In this document: positions 8,825 to 16,922 of the stretch, piece by piece | Layout: each line of letters opens with the position of its first letter | Position numbering within the stretch: the first letter of the stretch is position 1 | From: Bacillota bacterium | GTDB taxonomy: Bacteria > Bacillota > Clostridia > Christensenellales > SZUA-584 | Reading direction: 5' to 3' | DNA length: 58,774 nucleotides | NCBI GenBank assembly: GCA_023416745.1 | Contig: JAEZHF010000084.1 | Span: forward strand, 1-58,774 | Program-made: the position numbers and the translations under genes | Notes under the pieces: model-generated | Told to the model about the DNA's origin: nothing | Database searches by the model: none | What the model saw: the letters and a program-made list of their open reading frames with translations, nothing else

Positions 8825-10021
8825 ATGCATATACTCGTCTGCAACGCGGGCTCCACATCGCTCAAATACAAGCTCTTCCTGATGCCGGGCGAAACGGTGC
8901 TGGCCGAGGGCAAGATGGACCGCGTGGGTTCGCGCAACGCCTCCATATTCTCATACAGCAGCGAAAAACAGTCCTTCAAGCACGAGGGCGTGGACATCCC
9001 ATCCTACCGCGAGGGCATCCGCATATTCCTCGATGTGCTGACAGATGCGGACACCGGCGTGATCGCCAGCGTGGCGGACGTGGATGCCATCGGTTTCAAA
9101 ACGGTGATCGGCAAGGGCTATACCGGTGTACACGATATCGACGCAGGCTGCATGCAGGGGCTGGAGGACTACATGAACATCGCGCCGGTGCATAACAGCG
9201 CGTACCTCGAAGCCATCCGCGCGTTCAAGGCGCTGCTGCCCGACATGCCGATGGTGGGCGTGTTTGAGCCGTTCTTTCACCGCACGATACCCGAGGAGGC
9301 GTGCGTGTACGGCATTCCGCACGAGTGGGCGCAGGCGCACGGCATCCGGCGCTACGGCTACCACGGCGCGTCGCACCGGTTTGTGTCTGAAACGGCGAAG
9401 AAATATGGCGACCCTCGGCACGTCATCTCCTGCCATCTGGGCGGCAGCGGTTCCATCTGTGCCGTGAAGGACGGCAAGTCGCAGAACAACAGCTTCGGGT
9501 TCTCGCTCCAGACGGGTGTGCAGCACAGCACGCGCACGGGCGACCTTGACCCGTTCATCCCCATCTATCTGCTCAAATCCGGCATGACGCTGGACGAGGT
9601 GTGGGACGGGCTTGTGAAGCGCGGCGGCCTGCTGGGCATCTCCGGCGTTTCCGGCGACCTGCGGGACATTCAAGACGCGGCGGCAGCGGGCAACGCACAG
9701 GCGCAGCTCGCCATCGACGTATACTGCCACGGTATCCGCAGCTACATCGGCAGCTACTACGCGCAGTTGGGCGGGCTTGATCTGCTGGCGTTCACCGGCG
9801 GTATCGGCGAAAACTCCGCGCTGGTGCGCCGTCTGGTTTGCGAACCGCTCGAGCACTTCGGCATCGTGCTCGACTCAGACAAAAACGACGCCTGCCGCGG
9901 CAACGAGGCGGTGATCTCCTCTCCCGATTCGCGCGTCACCGTTGTGGTCATCCCCGCCAACGAGGAGCTCGTGCTCGCCCGTGAGGTCAGCGCGCACATG
10001 GCCGCGAAGCGCGAGCTGTAA
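8825..10021 (+). CDS. Divergent acetate/propionate-family kinase
   Basis: A 398-residue member of the acetate kinase family (ASKHA fold), which converts acyl phosphate plus ADP to acid plus ATP. Conserved: Asn7 (CNAGSTS), His123 (APVHNS), His180 (RRYGYHGASH), Arg237 (TRTGD) and Glu380 (PANEEL). Several active-site residues differ from the well-studied Methanosarcina thermophila enzyme: the GHRVVHGG block is GFKTVIGKG, so Arg91 becomes Lys92; Asp148 is Glu148; and Asn211 of HLGNG is Gly207 in HLGGSG. Substrate range may therefore differ from acetate. The ATG follows AAAGGATATACGAT. No phosphotransacetylase gene is nearby, and a copy of the dispersed hairpin repeat begins 10 bases after the stop. 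Confidence 0.8.
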   Translation: MHILVCNAGSTSLKYKLFLMPGETVLAEGKMDRVGSRNASIFSYSSEKQSFKHEGVDIPSYREGIRIFLDVLTDADTGVIASVADVDAIGFKTVIGKGYTGVHDIDAGCMQGLEDYMNIAPVHNSAYLEAIRAFKALLPDMPMVGVFEPFFHRTIPEEACVYGIPHEWAQAHGIRRYGYHGASHRFVSETAKKYGDPRHVISCHLGGSGSICAVKDGKSQNNSFGFSLQTGVQHSTRTGDLDPFIPIYLLKSGMTLDEVWDGLVKRGGLLGISGVSGDLRDIQDAAAAGNAQAQLAIDVYCHGIRSYIGSYYAQLGGLDLLAFTGGIGENSALVRRLVCEPLEHFGIVLDSDKNDACRGNEAVISSPDSRVTVVVIPANEELVLAREVSAHMAAKREL

Positions 10022-10030
10022 TACTAATTT

Positions 10031-10117
10031 AAGACCGTGGAGGCGCTGCCTCCACACCACGCCCAAGGGATATAATCCCTTGGGAATCCCACTGGGGAAA
10101 TGCTGTGCATTTCCCGA
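10031..10117 (+). repeat. Three-hairpin dispersed repeat, copy A
   Basis: Three consecutive hairpins: 10037-10055 (GTGGAGGC/GCCTCCAC, loop GCT), 10062-10084 (CCCAAGGGA/TCCCTTGGG) and 10095-10115 (GGGAAATGC/GCATTTCCC, loop TGT). The invariant linker GAATCCCA(C/T) separates hairpins two and three. Other copies are at 13537, 29029 and 58704 (plus strand) and 11010 (minus strand). Confidence 0.85.
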
Positions 10118-10191
10118 CCGTGTATAAATGTTATATATTGTGCCAAAAAGAGCATCCTCGACTATCCCAAAATATTCATTCGGAGGTTAAA

Positions 10192-10983
10192 ATGCTGGGC
10201 GCTGTTGATCAGCTGATTTCTCTTGTTTCTTATGGAAATGACGCGCTCTATACTGGCCATACTACTATAGAGTTTTTGGATCATCCTAATTATGATTTTG
10301 CCAACAAAAATATTTGGGTTACAGGGAAGAGATACTTTAACAACGAAACACAGAAGTACTATGTTGTGAATAACGCAAATATGTGGTTTGAGCGACTTAT
10401 AGCAGAAAGTTGCACAAAATTAAGGCTGCTTTTCAGCCCATCAACCTTGGATAAACCGAGCTTCACTCAAGCTGGATATGATGAGGGCGGAAAATGGTTT
10501 GTAAAAGCTGTATATGAAGGCTACTCCGACTACTGGATACTTTCAGGCCTTAGTCACTATCAATATGTAAGTACGGAAACGTATAACAAAGCTGTTTCTG
10601 ATACAATATCGGAAGACCAACTGACAAACCTAAAAACTCAATTAGCAGAAACTCTCAATGATATTGCCGAATTTGCAAAAGAAATCAGCAACAACAGATG
10701 GGCACCATGGCGTCCTTTTGTCGAGGCCCAGAGAATTTTGAAAAACCCCGAGCCGTACAATAGCTATTATTATAAAGATATATTGGTTAATAAGAATTAC
10801 AGCCTCTTAGCTTTGCAGGTTTTCTTTTGCGCGGCAAACGCATGGTGTTTTAATGGAATGGGTTCCTGGGCAGACATAGGTGGATTTTCCGACTCAGACT
10901 ATAATAATCGATATTATAAACTAACAGAGCAGCTATATCTGACGGTCTGCAGGGCTATAGCTGCTTCAATAAATTCTTTTTAA
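10192..10983 (+). CDS. Unknown protein, AT-rich, between inverted repeat copies
   Basis: I do not recognise this 263-residue protein. It is predicted soluble, with no signal peptide, rich in Tyr, Trp and Asn, with a central amphipathic helix (residues about 120-160) and a hydrophobic C-terminal segment (about 205-225). The ATG at 10192 is preceded by GGAGG at five bases; an upstream in-frame ATG at 10105 lies inside the hairpin repeat and is rejected. Base composition is clearly more AT-rich than the neighbours, and the gene is bracketed by repeat copy A on the plus strand and partial copy E on the minus strand, which suggests acquisition as a unit. No function is proposed. Confidence 0.7.
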   Translation: MLGAVDQLISLVSYGNDALYTGHTTIEFLDHPNYDFANKNIWVTGKRYFNNETQKYYVVNNANMWFERLIAESCTKLRLLFSPSTLDKPSFTQAGYDEGGKWFVKAVYEGYSDYWILSGLSHYQYVSTETYNKAVSDTISEDQLTNLKTQLAETLNDIAEFAKEISNNRWAPWRPFVEAQRILKNPEPYNSYYYKDILVNKNYSLLALQVFFCAANAWCFNGMGSWADIGGFSDSDYNNRYYKLTEQLYLTVCRAIAASINSF

Positions 10984-11009
10984 TCCCAAAGCAAGAACAT
11001 GGCTGTATA

Positions 11010-11056
11010 CTTAAGGGACGGTCCCTTAGCGGTGGTGCGGAGGCAGCGCCTCCGCG
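11010..11056 (-). repeat. Partial dispersed repeat, copy E (inverted)
   Basis: Read on the minus strand it has hairpin one (GCGGAGGC/GCCTCCGC, loop GCT), the linker ACCACCGCT and hairpin two (TAAGGGA/TCCCTTA), but lacks hairpin three. It is flanked by the 10-base direct repeat TAATCCCAAA at 10981-10990 and 11060-11069, which looks like a target-site duplication. Confidence 0.75.
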
Positions 11057-11072
11057 GAATAATCCCAAAAGC

Positions 11073-13460
11073 TCACTGCTCTTCAACTGTCCCTTCCTGA
11101 GGCTTCTTCAGTATCCGCCGTACCATATCGGTATACCGCTCGCACAGCTCCGCCGCAAACTCCTCGGTATCGGCTTCGGTGCGGATGATAATGGTCGGCC
11201 TTGTCGCATGGGGACAGATGTAGCCGTAACCGCCCGCCACATCGAGGCGCAGACCCTCGCTGGCCGTCGCGCCGCCTTGGGCGTATACCCCGCCGATTAC
11301 GCGTCCGATGTCCTCCCAGTCACAGCCCACCGCTTTTACCTTCATGTGCGACGGCTCGATCATGGCGCCGATGTCGCTGGCCAAAAGCCCGGTGCGCGCC
11401 AGATGCTCCGCGAACCGGCACAACATAAAAATTCCGTCATAGAGTATGCGCCGCGCATCCACCGACAGCGACGCCGCGGCCTCCTCCTCCGAAGCGAACG
11501 AATACGTCAGCCCGAGTATATCCGCCATCGCCGCCACCGAACGCGTCACGCCGGATGGCAGGCTGATCTCGCTGCCCGACAGCGTGTTCATCACCAGATA
11601 GTAAGCCAGTGTGCGGCAGTCTTCAGTGCCCAACACGCGGCCATCCGGCAGGTGCAGTGCCCCGATCTGGCCGTTCTTCATCATACGTACGCCGAACGCC
11701 GCTTCCTCGTCCTGTACAGCACGGCCAATCGTTTGCCCGTGAAACCAACTGATGCGCGCGCCGCACGCTTCCAATGCCTTTGCTGCCAGTGTGTCCGCGT
11801 CCCGTCCTCCGGCGACAATCACCTTCAGCCCCGCTGCCTTTACCGCGCTCCAGTCCACCTTCTGACTGATGGAGCTCAAATAAAAACGCTCTGCCAGGTC
11901 CACCCACGTCTGCTCGCCCGTCTCGGGGCACGAGAGCTGCTCGCCCTGCGCGAAATATTTGGCCTCGATCTTGCGGCGCGTCTGCTTGGACAGCATGAAC
12001 AGCTCCGGCTCAAACAGATCCACGTACATCTTCTGCTTGTGCGCGTGCAGCATGATGCACAGCCCCGCATCCAGCGTCTGCGCCAGCTGCGCGCACACGG
12101 GACGAAGCACGCTCTTCATCGCCAGCACGTCCACGCCGCTCATCGTCAGCATGCCCTCCGCCTGACGCAGCGCCGCGGAGCACAACGGACTGCCGTCAGT
12201 ACAGACCGCCACGCGCTTTCCTGACATGTACTCCGCCACAGCCCCGAATATTTTCGCCAGTTTTAGCGGCGTTAAGTCCACACCGATATCGCCCACGAAG
12301 CCTCCGCGCCCGAGGAAGCCGGTGCGCTCGCCGCTGCCCCAGACGATGTTCTCGCCCACCACCGCACCCGTGGATATCTGCTTCTCCGGCCAGATGCGCA
12401 CGCGGGGCGATACGCGGCTCTCGCCGGACAGGTTGCTCCGTTCGCCCACTACCGCGCCTTCATACACGCTGGCTCGCTCACCCACCGCGCTGCTCTGTGC
12501 CACCACGCATCCGGACAGCTTGGCATGCCGTCCGATGCGCGTGTCCTTATGCAGCACGCAGCGTTTGAGGTTGGCGTACGCGCCCACGCGCGAGCCCGCG
12601 CCCACGCAGGCGTAGCGTCCTATCTTCGCGCCGTCGCCAATGACCGCGCCTGTGCCGATAAACCCGGGCGATTGTATCAGTGCCGAGTTGCTGATGGATG
12701 CGCCTTCGCCCACCCATATGCCGCCCGCGTTGCGGCCCGGTATGTCCACCTGCACCGCGCCTTTGAGTATATCCTCATGCGCTTTGATATAGCTCTCGAT
12801 ATTGCCGACGTCGCACCAGTAGCCGTCCGCCACCCAGCCGTATGTCGGTAGCCCCTTGCTCATCATCAGCGGAAACACGTTCTTGGCAAAGTCGAACTGC
12901 GTGCGGTCGGGAATCAGGTCCAGTACCTCGGGCTCCAGTACATAGATGCCGGTGTTTACGGTGTCGGAGAACACGTCTTCCCAACCCGGTTTTTCCACGA
13001 ACCGTTCCACGCCGCCCTCATCCGACGTGATCACCACGCCGTATTCCAGCGGGCTGCCCAACCGTTTGAGGACAATGGTCGCCATCGCGCCGCCCTGCTT
13101 ATGCGCCTGCACGGCCGCTGTCAGGTCAATGTCCGTCAGTGCGTCACCGCTCACGATTAAAAAAGTCCCATCGATGAACGGCGCGGCGTTCTTCACGCTG
13201 CCCGCCGTCCCGAGCGGCACATCTTCCACAAAGAATTCCATATGAACGTTCTGAGGCTTGTTGTCCTCAAACCAGTCGGTGACGACGGACGGCAGGTACC
13301 CAAGCGTCATCGCCATCTGTGAAATGCCGTGGCGCAAAAGATGCTCGGTTACATAGCTGAGCATCGGTTTGTCGAGCAGGGTCACCATGGGTTTGGGGAC
13401 GGCGCACGTGAGCGGACGAAGGCGCGTGCCCTCTCCGCCGGCCATTACGATTGCTTTCAT
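11073..13460 (-). CDS. Sugar-1-phosphate nucleotidyltransferase fused to a degenerate phosphomannomutase domain
   Basis: A 795-residue cytosolic fusion. Residues 1-235 are a nucleotidyltransferase with the GxGTRLRPLT..PKPM signature, expected to make an NDP-sugar such as GDP-mannose. Residues about 245-370 are a left-handed beta-helix of hexapeptide repeats. Residues about 385-795 follow the phosphoglucomutase/phosphomannomutase fold. In that last domain the catalytic Ser loop (usually TASHNP) reads LHAHKQ (471-476), and the metal loop (usually DGDGDR) is replaced by VRMMKNGQIG (591-600), so it is probably not a working mutase. Similar nucleotidyltransferase-mutase fusions occur in cyanobacteria and Firmicutes. 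It could supply sugars for the mannosyltransferase genes near 24-27 kb (inference). Confidence 0.85.
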   Translation of the reverse strand: MKAIVMAGGEGTRLRPLTCAVPKPMVTLLDKPMLSYVTEHLLRHGISQMAMTLGYLPSVVTDWFEDNKPQNVHMEFFVEDVPLGTAGSVKNAAPFIDGTFLIVSGDALTDIDLTAAVQAHKQGGAMATIVLKRLGSPLEYGVVITSDEGGVERFVEKPGWEDVFSDTVNTGIYVLEPEVLDLIPDRTQFDFAKNVFPLMMSKGLPTYGWVADGYWCDVGNIESYIKAHEDILKGAVQVDIPGRNAGGIWVGEGASISNSALIQSPGFIGTGAVIGDGAKIGRYACVGAGSRVGAYANLKRCVLHKDTRIGRHAKLSGCVVAQSSAVGERASVYEGAVVGERSNLSGESRVSPRVRIWPEKQISTGAVVGENIVWGSGERTGFLGRGGFVGDIGVDLTPLKLAKIFGAVAEYMSGKRVAVCTDGSPLCSAALRQAEGMLTMSGVDVLAMKSVLRPVCAQLAQTLDAGLCIMLHAHKQKMYVDLFEPELFMLSKQTRRKIEAKYFAQGEQLSCPETGEQTWVDLAERFYLSSISQKVDWSAVKAAGLKVIVAGGRDADTLAAKALEACGARISWFHGQTIGRAVQDEEAAFGVRMMKNGQIGALHLPDGRVLGTEDCRTLAYYLVMNTLSGSEISLPSGVTRSVAAMADILGLTYSFASEEEAAASLSVDARRILYDGIFMLCRFAEHLARTGLLASDIGAMIEPSHMKVKAVGCDWEDIGRVIGGVYAQGGATASEGLRLDVAGGYGYICPHATRPTIIIRTEADTEEFAAELCERYTDMVRRILKKPQEGTVEEQ

Positions 13461-13536
13461 AAGTCATGCTCTCCGTGATCAAAAGGATAGCATTATTATG
13501 TGCATCGGTTCTGTTGGCTATTCTTTTGTAAATTAT

Positions 13537-13627
13537 AAGACCTTGGAGGCCCTGCCTCCAAACCACCGCTCAAGGGATTCATCCCTTGAGAATCCCATCT
13601 GGAAAATGCCTGATGGCATTTTCCGTA
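13537..13627 (+). repeat. Three-hairpin dispersed repeat, copy B
   Basis: Hairpins at 13543-13561 (TTGGAGGC/GCCTCCAA), 13569-13590 (CTCAAGGGAT/ATCCCTTGAG) and 13601-13624 (GGAAAATGCC/GGCATTTTCC, loop TGAT). It lies between two minus-strand genes, in the opposite orientation to them. Confidence 0.88.
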
Positions 13628-13658
13628 TTCGTTTAATTAAAAATCCGAACCATAGATT

Positions 13659-13695
13659 CAAAATATAAAAGGAGCAGCCCGGTAATTGCTGCTCC
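13659..13695 (-). terminator. Intrinsic terminator of the topA-trmFO-hslVU operon
   Basis: On the minus strand GGAGCAGC (13688-13695) pairs with GCTGCTCC (13671-13678), followed by TTTTATATTTTG. It lies 12 bases past the hslU stop codon. Confidence 0.85.
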
Positions 13696-13706
13696 TCGTC
13701 ATTGTT

Positions 13707-15080
13707 CTACAGTATGTACTTCTGCAAATCCATGTCCTTGATCTGATTGTGCAGATGTTCCTTCACATACGCCGCGTCGATGACGACGTCGATCATCGGG
13801 TGGTTGCCGCCCGCGTTGAACGAGATATCCTGCAGCAGCGACTCGATGACGGTGTGCAGCCGCCGCGCGCCGATGTTCTCGGACGTCTCGTTGACCACAC
13901 GCGCGTATTTGGCGATGGCGTCCAGTGCGTCCTCCTGAAACACCAGCCGCACGTTGTCCGTCTGCAGCAGCGCCTCATACTGCTTGATCAGCGCGTTCTT
14001 GGGCTGAGTGAGTATGCGCTTTAAGTCGTTTTCGGTCAGTGGCTTGAGTTCCACCTTGATGGGGAACCGGCCCTGCAGCTCAGGAATCAGGTCGGATATC
14101 TTCGCGACATGGAACGCGCCCGCCGCGATGAACAGCATGTAGTCCGTCTTCACGGGGCCGTACTTGGTGACCACGGTGCTGCCCTCCACGATGGGCAGAA
14201 TGTCGCGCTGCACCCCCTCGCGGGAGATGTCGGGGCCGGAGCCCATGTTCTTGCCCGCTATCTTGTCGATCTCATCGAGGAAGATGATGCCGTCCTGCTC
14301 GGCCCGCTCCACCGCCGTGCTGGTCACCTCGTCCATGTCGATCAGTTTGTCGGCTTCCTCCTGCGTGAATAACTTTTTCGCTTCGTCCACCGTCACGCGG
14401 CGCTTCTTGGTTTTCTTGGGCAGTATGCCGCCGAATATGTCGCCGATGTTGATGTCGTTGCCCATGCCGGCAATCTCAATGCCGAGCGGGGCGTTGTCCT
14501 CCACCTCTACTTCGATCATCATGTCGTTCAGACGCCCGGCGCGCAGCATCGCCAGCGTTTCTTCGCGTTTGGTCATACGGCGTTGCTTTTCTTCGGGTGT
14601 TTCTGTCGGAGCGCTCTGCCCCTGTCCCAGCAGCGCCTGAAACGGGTTGGCCTGCGGTTTCTTGGGCATCGGCTCCAATACGTCGGCCAATCTTTCCTCC
14701 GCCGCGCGCTGCGCCTGTGCCATCACCGATTCACGGCGCGACGCCTTCACCATGCGGATGGACGCCTCCACAAGGTCGCGGATCATGGACTCCACGTCGC
14801 GGCCCACGTAGCCCACCTCGGTGAACTTGGTGGCCTCCACCTTGATGAACGGCGCGTTCATCAGCTTGGATATCCTTCTCGCGATCTCCGTTTTGCCGAC
14901 GCCCGTGGGACCCACCATGATGATGTTCTTGGGCGTGATCTCATCCTGCATCTCCTGATCCAGCAGACGGCGGCGGTAACGGTTGCGCAGCGCGATGGCC
15001 ACCGCCTTCTTGGCATCGTCCTGCCCGATGATGTATTTATCCAGCTCCTCAACGATCTGTTTGGGTGTCAGGTGAGACAT
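13707..15080 (-). CDS. hslU: ATP-dependent protease ATPase subunit HslU (ClpY)
   Basis: A 457-residue AAA+ unfoldase that feeds substrates into the HslV peptidase chamber. Seen: opening LTPKQIVEELDKYIIGQ, Walker A GPTGVGKT, Walker B IIFLDEIDKIA, the inserted I-domain (about residues 110-240) and a C-terminus ending DLQKYIL, whose last residues dock into HslV in known complexes. The ATG at 15080 follows AGGAGG; an upstream in-frame start at 15125 lies inside hslV and is rejected. hslV ends two bases upstream, so the subunits are made together. A terminator follows. Confidence 0.97.
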   Translation of the reverse strand: MSHLTPKQIVEELDKYIIGQDDAKKAVAIALRNRYRRRLLDQEMQDEITPKNIIMVGPTGVGKTEIARRISKLMNAPFIKVEATKFTEVGYVGRDVESMIRDLVEASIRMVKASRRESVMAQAQRAAEERLADVLEPMPKKPQANPFQALLGQGQSAPTETPEEKQRRMTKREETLAMLRAGRLNDMMIEVEVEDNAPLGIEIAGMGNDINIGDIFGGILPKKTKKRRVTVDEAKKLFTQEEADKLIDMDEVTSTAVERAEQDGIIFLDEIDKIAGKNMGSGPDISREGVQRDILPIVEGSTVVTKYGPVKTDYMLFIAAGAFHVAKISDLIPELQGRFPIKVELKPLTENDLKRILTQPKNALIKQYEALLQTDNVRLVFQEDALDAIAKYARVVNETSENIGARRLHTVIESLLQDISFNAGGNHPMIDVVIDAAYVKEHLHNQIKDMDLQKYIL

Positions 15081-15082
15081 GC

Positions 15083-15613
15083 TTATACCTCCTCCACCGT
15101 GATGCGGTCGTTGGTGAACACGCATATCTGTCCGGCGATGGTGATGGCCTTGGTGGCAATCTCCTTGGCCGACAGCTCGGTATTCTCCTTCAGGGCTTTT
15201 GCTGCCGCCATCGCGTACATGCCGCCCGAGCCGATGGCCGCGATATCGTCGTCCGGCAGTATCACCTCGCCGCCGCCCGACACCACCAGCAGTTCATCCT
15301 TGTCCGCCGCAATCAGCATGGCCTCCAGCTTGCGCAGTATCTTGTCGCTGCGCCATTCCTGCGCCAGCTCCACCGCCGCGCGCTGCAGACTGCCGCTGTA
15401 CTGCTCCAGCTTGGCTTCAAAACGCTCGCACAGCGTAAACGCGTCCGCCACCGAACCCGCGAACCCCACAACGACCTTGTCGTTGTACAGCCGCCGCACC
15501 TTCTTCGCGTTGTGCTTCATGATCGTATTCTGCCCGAATGTCACCTGTCCGTCACCCGCGACGGCGCATTGTCCGTTCCGCCGCACTGCAACGATTGTGG
15601 TCGCTTCCATCAT
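15083..15613 (-). CDS. hslV: ATP-dependent protease peptidase subunit HslV (ClpQ)
   Basis: A 176-residue proteasome-like threonine peptidase. After removal of MMEA the mature protein would begin TTIVAVRRNG, with the catalytic N-terminal Thr. The conserved GDGQVTFG and SGG..AxGSGG..A blocks are present. It follows trmFO with one base between and precedes hslU. In Bacillus a xerC/codV gene lies between trmFO and hslV; it is absent here. Start is one of two adjacent ATG codons (15613 or 15610). Confidence 0.97.
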   Translation of the reverse strand: MMEATTIVAVRRNGQCAVAGDGQVTFGQNTIMKHNAKKVRRLYNDKVVVGFAGSVADAFTLCERFEAKLEQYSGSLQRAAVELAQEWRSDKILRKLEAMLIAADKDELLVVSGGGEVILPDDDIAAIGSGGMYAMAAAKALKENTELSAKEIATKAITIAGQICVFTNDRITVEEV

Positions 15614-15614
15614 A

Positions 15615-16922
15615 TCATACTCCTTTGCATGCAGCCGCGACGCCGCGCACCTCTGCCAGCGCCCGCTCGGCCACCATCCGCTTCCTCTCGCTTTTCGCTC
15701 TTGCTTCTATTGTATTGACCAGACCGTATGTGATATTCATCGGCTGAAAATCCGCCCCAGCATAGCCGGACACATAAGCCGCCAGCGCCCCTATCGCGGT
15801 GTTCTGCGAAAAATCCGGGCGCGCCTGTCCAAGAATGTCACATGCGGCGCACAGCCCCGCCAGCAATCCGGAAGCCGCGCTCTCCACATACCCTTCCACG
15901 CCGGTGATCTGCCCTGCGAGATACAGCCCTGGCCGGGCCTTGCACTCGTAATGCCGGCTGAGCACCTTGGGGCCGTTCACAAACGCGTTTTTGTGCATCA
16001 CGCCGTACCGTGTGTACTCCGCGTGTTCCAGGCCGGGTATCATGCCGAACACGCGCCGCTGCTCGCCGAACTTCAGATGCGTCTGGAACCCGACGAGGTT
16101 GTACATGCGCCCCGCGTTGTCCTCACGCCGCAGCTGCACCACGGCGTACGGCTTGGTGCCGTCCGGCATCGTCAGCCCCACCGGCTTCATCGGCCCGTAC
16201 CGCAGCGTATCCACGCCGCGCCGCGCCATTGTCTCCACCGGCATGCAGCCCTCAAACACCTTATCATCCTCAAAGCCGTGCAGCTGTGCCGCCTCGGCCT
16301 TGATCAATTCCTCCCAGAACGCATGGTATTGCATCCTATCCATCGGGCAGTTCAGATAGTCGTCCCCGCTGCCCTTGCCATACCGCGATGCAAAATACGC
16401 CTTGCCCATGTCAATCGACTCCGCCGTCACGATGGGCGCCGCGGCGTCGAAGAACGACAAAAAGCCGTCCGCGATATCGCTGATGGCCTGCGCCAATGCG
16501 CCTTCCACCAGCGGTCCCGGTGCTGCTATCGTGATGCCGCCGTTCGGCAGCGAAGTCACCTCACCGCGCACGACCTCAATGTTCTCATGTTGCTCAAGTG
16601 TTTGCGAGATATACCGCGAAAACGCTTCCCGATCCACCGCCAGCGCGCCGCCCGCAGGTACGTTTGTTGCATCCGCCGCCCGCATGACGAGCGAATCCAG
16701 CTCGCGCATCTCCTGCTTGAGGAGCCCAACCGCGCTCTCGATGCCGGCGGCCCGCAGCGAGTTGGAGCACACCAGCTCCGCGAAGCCGTCCGCCTTGTGC
16801 GCGGGTGAACGCTTGTCCGGTTTCTGCTCGAAAAGCCGCACGCGCACACCGCGGCGTGCCAGCTGCCAGGCCGCCTCGCTGCCCGCCAGCCCCGCGCCGA
16901 TCACCGAGACGCTACTCTTCAC
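15615..16922 (-). CDS. trmFO: Folate/FAD-dependent tRNA (uracil-54-C5) methyltransferase TrmFO
   Basis: A 435-residue flavoprotein that makes ribothymidine at position 54 of tRNA with methylenetetrahydrofolate as carbon donor. The FAD dinucleotide motif VIGAGLAGSEAAWQLA is at the N-terminus, followed by the family-typical AELVCSNSLRA and, near the C-terminus, GVEGYVESAASGLLAG. The start is GTG at 16922, overlapping the topA stop by 11 bases, a close coupling seen in many Firmicutes. Length matches the family. Confidence 0.96.
   Translation of the reverse strand: MKSSVSVIGAGLAGSEAAWQLARRGVRVRLFEQKPDKRSPAHKADGFAELVCSNSLRAAGIESAVGLLKQEMRELDSLVMRAADATNVPAGGALAVDREAFSRYISQTLEQHENIEVVRGEVTSLPNGGITIAAPGPLVEGALAQAISDIADGFLSFFDAAAPIVTAESIDMGKAYFASRYGKGSGDDYLNCPMDRMQYHAFWEELIKAEAAQLHGFEDDKVFEGCMPVETMARRGVDTLRYGPMKPVGLTMPDGTKPYAVVQLRREDNAGRMYNLVGFQTHLKFGEQRRVFGMIPGLEHAEYTRYGVMHKNAFVNGPKVLSRHYECKARPGLYLAGQITGVEGYVESAASGLLAGLCAACDILGQARPDFSQNTAIGALAAYVSGYAGADFQPMNITYGLVNTIEARAKSERKRMVAERALAEVRGVAAACKGV

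Noticed and set aside
10105..10191. Upstream start for the unknown gene at 10192
   Set aside because: It lies inside the hairpin repeat and has no ribosome-binding site, whereas ATG 10192 follows GGAGG at five bases.
14583..16808. 741-codon open frame opposite hslU-hslV-trmFO
   Set aside because: It runs antisense across three well-identified genes and their junctions, with low-complexity Arg/His/Pro content and no recognisable domain.
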